Of a DNA stretch of 59,097 nt, positions 32,738-42,010 are shown piece by piece. The DNA is from Phoronis australis (lineage: Eukaryota; Phoronida; Phoronidae). Location of the stretch: the NCBI GenBank assembly GCA_002633005.1, contig NMRA01000082.1, positions 163,866 through 222,962 of the forward strand, read 5' to 3'. The notes under the pieces are model-generated. The model did no database searches, was not told the DNA's origin, and saw only the letters and a program-made list of their open reading frames with translations. A program made the position numbers and the translations under genes. Every line of letters starts with the position of its first letter. The first letter of the stretch is position 1.

Positions 32738-35700
32738 CTAATGCGCTTCTTTTGGAAGTTGTTGCATCATGTTGTTAATGGCAACTCGGATTCCCTCGGC
32801 TAACTCCTTGGCTGTGAACGGCTTCCCCAGGCATGGAACATGTATGAATGCAGTTCTATTCTTGTCAATATTTAACGATACGTAGTATGTGAAATCACAC
32901 AAAAACCTGGAAACAGACACAAAAATGTGACAACAGAAAGAATTTAAGGGCATAGGGCCACAAGGTATAATGCTCTCCAGTGCTTTCTAGGCATAAATCT
33001 TATTATTGTACATTGTACTTTTTGTAATAAACAATAAAAAATGTCTGTCACTTTTGTTTTGTTGTAATGGAAGAATAGTTAGTGCTGCCCCCTGTGTGTG
33101 TGTCCACTTTCAAATCGCCACATCTCCTATCCCTCACGCTCATGATTCCAGAAATGTGCCTACATTCACTGGTGTTAAGATAGACAAGATCATTAACTTA
33201 ATCAATTTGGGATGTAAAATACACGGGAACAACAGATCCCGAAACATAATCATAGCTAGAGGGCGGAGTGAACATAAACACAAAATATAGAAATAATTAT
33301 AGAATTGTGGTAACAAAGGTATGGATAGCATATACCAACATCACATAGAGCTGCACCTGTCCAATGTTAAACAATAAAAAATCGATCAAACCTCGAATAC
33401 AGTGAATTCAGAAACTATGCATTGAGAATAAAAATTCCATCAACCAACCATGACATTAAAAGTCCTAACTGAGTTTACCTGCCCGTGTCCCATGACACTT
33501 CAGCATTGGCTACACAAGGATCTTCATTTATTGCATCACAGACACAGCTCATGTCTATTGTGGACTTAATACATTCGGCCCCGCCTGCCACGCAAACTCC
33601 GTCCTTGGCAAAGCACCCGTCGACGTCTGGTTTTGTGTATGTTCCATTGAAAGACCGCTGTTCTAGTGTTACTTTAGTCGCTCGACTGGATACCCCAACG
33701 TGCACCATAAGCTGTAGCCAAAATGTTAAATGCTCAACTTTAAGATTAAGTTGCTTAAACGACCATAGCCTACGTAATAGTTGGCGTGCCAACCATATTA
33801 GACAAAAACAAAATAATTATGTTCATCATTGTGACTTTAGGTTAGGTGCCTCACTGGACATCAAATGTATGGGCCTATTTGGATGAATGTGGATCACATA
33901 GGTATTTTCTGACCTTCTTGATTGAGACTGCCCTTAACGAAACACATAAAACTGCAGGTAGGAACTGTAGTTTGACAAAATGTGAGACCCATATCGCTTT
34001 TATTGTTGTTTTGGTCCTAGACATTATTTTTGATCAGCTGCTCAGCAGTGTCATTGAGTTAGAATCTGAACGTGTAGTCAAAACAAAATTCTGAGACGTA
34101 CTTGTGAAAAAATTGTAACAATCAGTGTGATGATGGAAATGTACTCATGATGCGGAGAGCACTAAGAAAATTAATTATCCCTGCACAAGCCTGACTGAGG
34201 AATGGGCCCCAGATTTTGAGTTATTGTTGTTGTATGTGACTTTTAAGTCCCTTTGAGCTTAATGGAGTGGTTCAGAATTTTGGAGACCATTGTAAATCGT
34301 GGGTGTCCTTCACCCGCAATAGGCCTATTGAAATTGACATGCAAGGTCAGTGAAAGCAGTTCTTTGTAAACCCTAGTTGCTCTTATTCATACAACTGTTG
34401 GACTGTGTAACTGAACACAGCTCAATAAAAGAGTTTATACTCTCTGCTGTGTTTTATTACCCCCTATGGATTCTGAATACCCGAGCTAAGAATGTCAATA
34501 TTCCCCTTTGTTAATTGTGAGTCAGTGGAGGTGATGCACAGGAGAAAGTTGACACACCTGAGGCTTATGTTGCTGCCATAGTTCTGGTACCCTCTGGGAC
34601 ACAGTTTTGTATACTACAGGCAGTTCCTCAATGACCAGTTCAACCTGTGATCCCGGATCCAACTTCTTTAGTTCTTGGACTGCTTGCCAGCTTGCATTAA
34701 CTGTGTGTTCATTGAAAGGCCCAAAACCTGGTAAAAACAGGGTGCAATCTAAGAATGGTGAGATTTTTTGCAAATATGAAGTTCAAACTGTGTGACAATT
34801 TACCTAAAATTGCGATTCACTTAAAAGTTGGGCAGACTCTGACAGATTCACATAAGTTGAGCAGACCCTCACAGATTCACTTAAGTGGCTATAAACCACC
34901 CTCCCATAAAATACCTCTTGATTTAAACACATGCCACTTGCTATAAATGTGGTCTCTGAACATGTTTCTTGCTAGGATTACTGACGATTATTGGAGTTGG
35001 GAAGAACTGACAGATACATGGCCAACAGATGACAGGCTGAACAGACTTCTTGGATGGAAGAACTAACAGTATAAGTATATAGTGTATTGCCTGTATTGGG
35101 GACGATCATAAGCTGAGGATGCCTGTGACCTTTCCCCGTGAATCCTTCACAGCTCATGACAGAGTTTTCCCGTTCAGTGACTTTACCAGACGTAGGGGGT
35201 TCTGAGCGTGTGATAACATCTAGCTTTTTTATTAACTGCCAAGCACACTCTTTTGTCCGATACGACAGCCAACAAGTCAATTATCTACCAGGCTTATTAC
35301 AGACCACCTGTGAACACAGTTAAACTTGGAGTGAATTGGTATAATTTCGGTGGGCAGCTGGGCGATTTTGGCGATTCAAAAACTATAGACATGATCACCA
35401 CTTGACAAAGGTTTCAGAAATGCTATTGGTTTATGTTCCAATATGTTATAACTAACTTTCATTTTTGCAGCACAGCCCATTCAGGCTAGATACGATCTGA
35501 TCGGAGATTAGAGCAATTATTGAACAAAAGAGCACAGGCTCTCCAACCATAAATGCCAGAATGGAGTTAATCAGTCATGTAAGATATTGGCTACGGGGGT
35601 AAACTTCCCAACTTGTTGTTGGGCTATAGAATCCAACAAGTTGGGAGCAACGAAAAAACGCCGTAATGTTCACACTTATATGTTACAGTGACTAGCGCAC

Positions 35701-37167
35701 CCCTGAGCTAACACCGTGGCACTTGCAGGGGCAGATCCAGGATTCTGAGTGGGGGGGCAAGGCACAGGAATAACCAGAATTTCGCCACATGCGTGAGCCT
35801 AGCCTAATTAAAATGTAGGTATACAGGAGTCTCAAATTTTTGGGTTTATGGACCTTATTACTAAAAAAATGGTAAACAGGGTTTGTTCAAGGCCTATGGA
35901 TTTGCATTTGCCTTCCCCCCCACNNNNNNNNNNNNNNNNNNNNNNNNNNNNNNNNNNNNNNNNNNNNNNNNNNNNNNNNNNNNNNNNNNNNNNNNNACTG
36001 CCAAATGGTATCTGAGAGAATTTTGGGGGGCCATGGCCCCCTTTTCCTTGCCCCCTCCCCAAATCCGTCACTGACTTGACTGATAGATTGATGGCCGAGC
36101 GATGTTGTGTTTAACCCACACTGCCGCACTGGCCCAGTTCCAGACCTCCGTCCACTGGCACTCTCATCAGCTGATCATGGACTCTGCTTCGAGTCTGACT
36201 AAGACAAGTCGGCCGGGTCACGTGAACTCAGTGTTTGAGCACTGCCTACCGTATTTGAAAATTTGCATTGTGTAAAGGAAGCTGAGACTGAATTATGAAA
36301 GTCAATTAGTTACCAGTAACTACAACACACTGCCTGGGAACTGTACAGTCGCCCATTACTCTTAACAACAACGGTGTTTCCTTGGAATTTCGTCGTGAAA
36401 CCTGAGAGCACTGCAGCTCCTTGGTCACTGGCAGTTGCTTCCGGGTTTTCTGTCCACACAACTAGGTCACTCGTGTGTAATAACTAGGTCAAGCAGGGAA
36501 CTCTGCCCGTCTGCTTACCGGTCTTACATCAGTACGCTATGAAACAATGAATACAGTTGTTCTGCGCGTTTTGTTGATTTGCGCAATATGCGGATGACGT
36601 CATCAAAAGCGGGGGAAATCCATATACTGCGCAGGCCCGTTNAATTCGCACCCCAAACTGCCAAATGGTATCTGAGAGAATTTTGAGGGGCCATGGCCCC
36701 CTTTTCCTTGCCCCCTCCCCAAATCCGCCACTGACTTGACTGATAGATTGATGGCCGAGCGATGTTGTGTCAAGTTAACCCACACTGCCGCACTGGCCCA
36801 GTTCCAGACCTCCGTCCACTGGCACTTTCATCAGCTGATCATGGACTGTGACTTCGAGTCTGACAAGTCGGCCGGGTCACTCACAGGCGTCCTCAGCTTC
36901 TGATCGTCCCCAATACACTACATTGGGGACGATCAGAAGCTGAGGACGCCTGTGGGGTCACTAGGCAATGACCATCGCCTCTGTTGGCCCGAAGCTTCGG
37001 GCCAACAGAGGCGAAGGTCATTGCCTACCGGGTCACGTGAACTGTTTGAACACTGCCTACCGTATTTGAAAATTTGCATTGTGTAAAGGAAGCTGAGACT
37101 GAATTATGAAAGTCAAATAGTTACCAGTAACTACAACACACTGCCTGGGAACTGTACAGTCGCCCAT
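32738..37167 (-). CDS. PGPEP1: Pyroglutamyl-peptidase I, complete, 4 exons
   Basis: Exons in transcript order: 37125-37167 (or its duplicate 36314-36356), 34558-34727, 33479-33711 and 32738-32906. Together they make 615 bp, or 204 residues; human has 209. All junctions are GT..AG and in phase. This cytosolic cysteine peptidase of family C15 removes N-terminal pyroglutamate from peptides. The protein begins MGDCTVPRQCVVVTGFGPFN, matching the family VVVTGFGPF start. The catalytic triad is intact: Glu88 in VTLEQ, Cys152 in GRFLCDFTYY and His171 in FIHVPCLGKP. The frame is open upstream of the ATG, but no upstream ATG is present in frame before 37272. The gene converges on MEK and its intron 1 contains transposon fragments and a gap. 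The only oddity is the duplicated first exon. Confidence 0.95.
34256..34490 (+). repeat. Dispersed repeat, family A copy 2
   Basis: Second copy of the repeat at 1808-2062. Here it lies in PGPEP1 intron 2, ending about 70 bp below the 34558-34727 exon. Confidence 0.7.
35091..35128. mobile_element. Solo right end of the hAT-like MITE
   Basis: Matches the right terminal repeat: TATTGGGGACGATCA, AAGCTGAGGA and GCCTGTG. The left end is missing or decayed. In PGPEP1 intron 1. Confidence 0.7.
35606..35646. repeat. 13-bp stem hairpin
   Basis: TCCCAACTTGTTG and CAACAAGTTGGGA around a 15-bp loop, in PGPEP1 intron 1. Possibly a remnant of a small palindromic element. Confidence 0.75.
35924..35996. other. 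Assembly gap, 73 N
   Basis: Run of N at the left edge of duplication copy A. A single N also lies at 36642. Confidence 1.
35997..36557. repeat. PGPEP1 promoter/exon-1 tandem duplication, copy A
   Basis: About 561 bp, starting at the right edge of the 73-N gap (ACTGCCAAATGGTATC) and ending ATGAAACAATGAATACAGT. High identity to copy B. It has the uninterrupted GGCCGGGTCACGTGAAC site where copy B carries two insertions. Confidence 0.95.
36314..36356 (-). other. PGPEP1: Duplicate PGPEP1 first coding exon
   Basis: The same 43 bp as 37125-37167: ATG, 14 codons, one extra G and a GTAACT donor. It encodes the same MGDCTVPRQCVVVTG and would splice in frame to 34558-34727. If both promoters work, two mRNAs would give the same protein. 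Confidence 0.85.
36882..36954. mobile_element. Same hAT-like MITE, short 73-bp copy
   Basis: Same CACAGGCG..CGCCTGTG termini as 6940-7053, but with almost no internal spacer. Flanked by the exact 8-bp duplication GGGTCACT (36874-36881 and 36955-36962). Inserted at the left edge of the palindrome at 36962-37027. Confidence 0.92.
36962..37027. mobile_element. 66-bp near-perfect palindrome, inserted element
   Basis: The arms AGGCAATGACC... and their complement match with a single mismatch, centred on GAAGCTTC (36991-36998). Flanked by CCGGGTCAC at 36872-36880 (now separated by the MITE at 36882) and at 37028-37036. The duplicated sister copy has the uninterrupted site. Class unresolved; the duplication is 8-9 bp. 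Confidence 0.85.
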
Positions 37168-39751
37168 TACTCTTAACAACAACGGTGTTTCCTTGGAATT
37201 TCGTCGTGAAACCTGAGAGCTCTGCAGCTCCTTGGTCACTGGCAGTTGCTTCCGGGTTTTCTGTCCAAACAACTAGGTCACTCGTGTGTAATAACTAGGT
37301 CAAGCAGGGAACTCTGCCCGTCTGCTTACCGCTCTTACATCAGTACGCTATGAAACAATGAATACAGTAATTGAAAACCACCAAAACATGCTAAGAGCTC
37401 TCACTTTTATTGGAATCACGAAATATTGCTGGATTTTGACAACTCCGATTTCATAGGACAAATTTTCTCATATTAAGCCTACGTTGGCCTACACGGCGTG
37501 TCATGATAATTCAACCGTGATTCCAGTATCGCTGGTCAATCATTTCAGTGGCCATCATGTAAGCCTACGCCAGTAAGGCTTTCAAATTGTTAGAAGAAAT
37601 TTTTGCGTTTGAGAATGATGTCGCTATTCTGATTGCTTGAGAGTAAGTTACATCGCTAAGTAGCTAATCTCATCAGGCCATTTTGTACGACGACCATTTT
37701 CTCAAGGCAAGACCAGCACTATAACGAATTGCTGTTTTCTCTAGCCCAGAAAACACTTCTCAGCTGATTCTGAAACAAGTTGTGAGCAGCTTCATGCAAC
37801 TGTAACTGCCCTTGGTCTGGCAAAATTCGGAATAAGAGCCTGACTCCACCGAGTTTGAAGGAACATTGTCGTTTTTACTCAGGCCGACCGACGCAATATT
37901 GGGGTTATTGTTGAATGGCATAGATTTTTATTTTAAGGTAGGTGGATACACAAAAAAATTAATTTTGACTATTTTTTACATTTTTATGTCATCCTAATCT
38001 TTAACTCTTAATGCACAGTATACTGAAGAAAAATAAAATCACGAACTACAAAAAAAAAATTTTTTCGATTTTTGTCACTTTCAGAGTCATATCTAACTAG
38101 TTAAAACTCCCTTTTTACTCATTTTAGTTAGGAACCTGGAGATTTGATCTGTGTATACACCTACCTTAAAGATATCAGCTTTGACCAGAGCTCCAGAGCA
38201 ATAAATTCCGCTTGTTTGTTTTTTAATTTTACTCCATAATTCACATCGTCCCCTGACGTTTATGGGAGGCACTCGTTGAAATAAATGTCTGTGAATTAAG
38301 GTGAAATGCGCTAAAGTACTGGCTGGCTTATAACTCAGACGGCATATAGTTTGGAGCGGAGCGTGTGTGCTTTATGTTCGAATTTGTCTTTTCTCACTAA
38401 TGATGTAACATTGAATCTAGAAAAATTATGACATGCAAACATTAGATATATGTGTGACTCATATAATCGTCACAACTTTCACTCGTTTGTGTATTATCAA
38501 TGTTGTTCACTGTTGCATTTGAGAATATTCATCCAATAGCAAATGCACACGTTTAAGCCAGCTGTGTGTTACTGCTGTTCCCGACTCATGCCTCAAACCC
38601 CATCTGAACTTAAAGGATACTTTTCCGAAATGCGACGAGCAAACTGACTACGTCATGTGTTGCCGCATTCAGACAGGAATCAATGTTTTTGGATACACTA
38701 ATAACCGAAACTTTGGTGCTTCGCTGAATGTTAAAACATCAATTGGTTTTAAACATAACGCTCTCTTTGGGCGGCTGCTGATACCTAGCATGAAGTTAGC
38801 ACTATATTTTACAATTGCGGCCTAAAGCACAGTGTTCATGCTGTGACGTAGTCACGATCAACACCTTTATTTGGACTTTCTTTCTTTCAAAGGTACATTT
38901 CTCCTTATTTAGCAAAAAAACTAAAATTGAATTAGGTTTTTGACACCCATGAAACCAGACACGTACACATTGTCTGTGGCTTGAGTTGGTAATTTAAAAA
39001 GAACCACACCATAGTTAGGATTACTGCGAGACCAATTTACGTCCAATACAAATTTCGTCTTTTGACCAGCTAAACATGCAAATTGAACTTTAAAAATCGG
39101 GAATTTAAAAAATGGCTATGACGGTGTCCTGATTTTTCAAAAAGAAGTATTAACGTCATAAACAAGCAATTGGGAAAGCAAATCTGTTCAGACAGCCTGA
39201 GCGTAATTAGCTTTAATTAACATTAAACCTGCCTCTTTGTTCATGTACAAAAATTCATTGTGTAGACAACGTTTTACTTTCAATTTGCCTTTTTATGAAT
39301 ATCAACATGTCATGGTTGTTCGTTCTCCCGTGTCAGCAATCATATTACAAAGTTCTTGAAAGAACATGTTCGCTTACAAATGATAACAAGATGTATTTTG
39401 TAATTTTACATATATAATTAAGTTGTGCCGTTTTCCCCAAATGCACACCGTTAAACTGTCATAAGATATGAACAGTTTTTTAATGCATAAAAACCGTTCT
39501 TCACTTGAAATGTACTGCGGAAAGTTTTTAGTGTCGCTTGCAATATTTTTGTAAAAATACGTCACGGTAGTTATTACACCATAAAGAATGACGTAACAAA
39601 TACTCATTCGTAAATTATTATGCACGTGATTATTCGTGACAGAACAAGATTGCTGTTTCGGTTAGTGGAGGTGCACGGCCTCACACAAATAGTTGGGATG
39701 ATTACAAATAAAAAAGATGTCCCGAAGAGGACGAATGAAAGACTCAGATTG
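37168..39751. other. PGPEP1-pseudokinase intergenic region
   Basis: Contains PGPEP1 upstream sequence (end of copy B to 37368) and a TTAA-flanked element at 37933. The rest is AT-rich sequence in which I see no exon. Confidence 0.6.
37933..38169. mobile_element. TTAA-flanked inverted-repeat element
   Basis: 237 bp from TTAAGGTAGGTGGATACACA to the complementary TGTGTATACACCTACCTTAA, with one internal mismatch in the arms. TTAA at both ends fits a piggyBac-like target duplication. The termini are not the usual piggyBac CCC type, so the class is open. No transposase. Confidence 0.75.
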
Positions 39752-39757
39752 TATATA
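39752..39757 (+). promoter_or_regulatory. TATA-like box upstream of the pseudokinase locus
   Basis: TATATA about 48 bp before the first ATG (39800) of the repeat-rich region. This fits a transcription start near 39780. Motif-only evidence. Confidence 0.4.
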
Positions 39758-39799
39758 GCTCGATAGCAAGCGAGAGAAAGAATTGAAGAATTACGAGCA

Positions 39800-40714
39800 A
39801 TGCATTCTAGCAGCGCACAATGCTCCAGTGGTTTTCAAGAGCCACTTAGAGACATCATCCCGGGTGATGATGAGTACGAGTCGAGAGACGACCATTACCA
39901 GATGGTATCCACAAGAGACAAATTAACTCCGTCTGCATATTCTGAGGATGCCGAAAAACGGTCAAAACAAAACAAAAATTCAAGTGACAACCGGGCAAAT
40001 TGCATGAGTGCCAGGGGAGAGCCACAAAGTGACATCATCCCACACGAGGACGAGATGGTGGCCGAGACGACTTATCCTCCTATGGTTTCCATGGAGACTA
40101 CAAAAAACAGAAAGAAAATAGAGCCATGCATGACAGCAATACAAATTGCTCGAGTGGTCGTCCAGAGCCACAAAGAAATACCAACCCGGACGAAATAAAG
40201 TTGGTAGGAGATTTCTACAAGGTGAAGACCATTAGTAACGACTTACATGTACCTCCTCCTCGTTGCTTTGGTTATGCTGAAAAAGAGATATTACAGAAAG
40301 ATACACTATGTATGAGTAACAACCGAGAACCACATGGAGACATTATCCTGTTGAGAGGCAACGGTCACGAGGTCAAGAGTGAAGAGTCACCTCTACCTGT
40401 ATGTTCTGTTGCTGGCAAAAAAAACGAACAAAACAAAAGCGATCTTTCCGTAACAACCGTGTACATGCACACTGTTTGAACGTTAGTCAATAGCCACACA
40501 GAGTCACCACACTGCGGGACGTCGATAGTTTGGGATGTCACGAATACGAGGATGTAGCCAAGGGTGACGAGTCATCAACGCCTACATGCTCTGGAGATTC
40601 CAAAGGATGTGAAGATGATAGCAATCCGAACTCCGCGAAGAACCTGGGCTCGTTTACAGACGGTGCTATACACGTTCCCGGAAGAAGTTACAGAAACTCG
40701 ATTTGTGCCAGTAC
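39800..40714 (+). pseudogene. Decayed repeat-rich N-terminal region of the pseudokinase gene
   Basis: Open segments follow each other in different frames: 39800-40125 (frame 2), 40126-40479 (frame 1, ends at a stop) and 40530-40700 (frame 0), before the kinase frame (1). The peptides share a repeat of about 50-60 residues with the pattern CSSG..EP..DIIP.DDE, then a KK/EQNK segment, then NR..CMS. Units are visible near 39820, 40000, 40140, 40315 and more weakly 40530. The region is acidic and hydrophilic. Continuity of the repeat across frames implies at least two or three indels, so an originally longer protein has been broken. The alternatives are sequencing errors or very short introns; I see no good splice pairs. 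Confidence 0.6.
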
Positions 40715-41688
40715 CTGGTATGAGCGACGACGCAGATGACTTAGACAGACAAGGTGATGTCCAAAAGTTATCAGTTTTTCAGAGAGCAATTCGTAAAGTA
40801 AAATCACTATTTTCTATGAAAAAACGTAGTAGAAACAACAGAAGTTGGTCTGGATATGAACCTGCTTTTTCCTTCCCAACTTTCAAGACGTCACCGCTTC
40901 TCAACCTGCCAGACTTTGCTATTAACGTTGGTGAGACTGTTGTTCACGACCCCATGAGTTACAGTTACGTTTATCGGGACGGAAAGCCCGTCCTCATTGA
41001 TCGAGGAAATTATGGCTGTATGTTTCAAGTTGAGCGACAGCAGATGTTTTACGCCCTCAAAGTATTTTTCAAAGAATTCTCATCTTTATATGAGGTCAGC
41101 AGAGAGGTTGAAGTGTTCCAGTGTGTCAATGGGAAAGGAATCGTGCCTCGACTTCGAGGGTTTTTCCTGTTGGAGGAAAACGCGATTCATTATTCGTGGG
41201 GAATTTTATTTGACTTTGCAGGAAACAATAGCCGCAGCGGGAAGACACTCCGCGAACTTCTTCGCGACTACAAGAAGGAAACGTCTGGGTTTACTCCACT
41301 GAGGGATCAGGACTGGCTTGACATCTTAATCCCGATATGTGATCAAATTAATGCTCTCAACAGAGCAGGCGTGGTTTTGAGAGCCGTGAATCCGGACAGC
41401 ATTGTAGTGATCAAAGTTAATGGTTTGTACAAGGCGCAGTTTTTGGACTTCCGAGGCGCAACATTGTTGAAAGACAATCCTTGTACAACTCACTACGGCG
41501 ACTTTATTAAGGTGTGCGAGCTCATGGGTCTTATCAAGTGGGAGACGCAATCTAACAAGAGATTCCACGATGCGTCCCAACTGATATCTCAGGGACCAGG
41601 GAAAGCTACGTGGGAACATGTCATCGAGGCCCTGAGAACAGAAAGGTGCTCTATCTTTAAAAAGTGGTTTCTTTGTCGAAAACAGTAG
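40615..41688 (+). CDS. Single-exon protein kinase-like protein (pseudokinase)
   Basis: An intronless ORF. The first ATG in frame is at 40615, but residues before about 40705 look like out-of-frame reading of the acidic repeat. A better start may be 40720 (MSDDADDLD), giving 322 residues. Kinase-fold landmarks: glycine-loop-like IDRGNYGCMF, VAIK-like YALKVFF with the lysine kept, and a following glutamate in EVEVFQ. The HRD region reads VLRAVNPDSIVV, so the catalytic aspartate is Ala, the lysine Asn and the metal-binding Asn a Ser. The DFG region reads LDFRGA, so the Asp is kept. The activation segment and C-lobe are short. This predicts nucleotide binding at most, without phosphotransfer. No signal peptide or membrane segment; a basic stretch MKKRSRNNR precedes the domain. 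I cannot name the kinase family. An AATAAA follows at 42005. Confidence 0.75.
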   Translation: MIAIRTPRRTWARLQTVLYTFPEEVTETRFVPVPGMSDDADDLDRQGDVQKLSVFQRAIRKVKSLFSMKKRSRNNRSWSGYEPAFSFPTFKTSPLLNLPDFAINVGETVVHDPMSYSYVYRDGKPVLIDRGNYGCMFQVERQQMFYALKVFFKEFSSLYEVSREVEVFQCVNGKGIVPRLRGFFLLEENAIHYSWGILFDFAGNNSRSGKTLRELLRDYKKETSGFTPLRDQDWLDILIPICDQINALNRAGVVLRAVNPDSIVVIKVNGLYKAQFLDFRGATLLKDNPCTTHYGDFIKVCELMGLIKWETQSNKRFHDASQLISQGPGKATWEHVIEALRTERCSIFKKWFLCRKQ

Positions 41689-42004
41689 TACTGTAGCTCT
41701 GCTCTGATAATGCAAGTTTGGCATGCGTGTGTCGAAGCCTGGCCTTGGTATTATGTCCACCGCAAAACATCCGAGTACACTGGACTTTCTGCAGCGTCTG
41801 ATCGACCACAGCAACGGACGATGAACCTGAATTTTTAACGCGCGGTAGACAAATCATGTGGCCAACTTGTAAAGTTGCTGATGTGGTGTCGTGGGCGTAC
41901 ATATGACTGTCTTCTGCCTAGGCTGGAGTATTTACAGCCATTACCAGAAATGTTATCTAATAGTGATAAGATACTTTCTTTGTATTGATTTAATTTTCGG
42001 TGTT

Positions 42005-42010
42005 AATAAA
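42005..42010 (+). terminator. Polyadenylation signal of the pseudokinase gene
   Basis: AATAAA 317 bp after the pseudokinase stop codon, same strand. It supports a transcribed single-exon unit. Confidence 0.5.

Larger units (their letters stand above)
36657..37368. repeat. PGPEP1 promoter/exon-1 tandem duplication, copy B
   Basis: 712 bp. After removal of the two nested insertions (about 156 bp with target duplications) it aligns end to end with copy A, apart from small indels. Confidence 0.95.

Noticed and set aside
41326-41902. Minus-strand ORFs over the pseudokinase end
   Set aside because: Antisense to the kinase-like domain; no motif on the minus strand.
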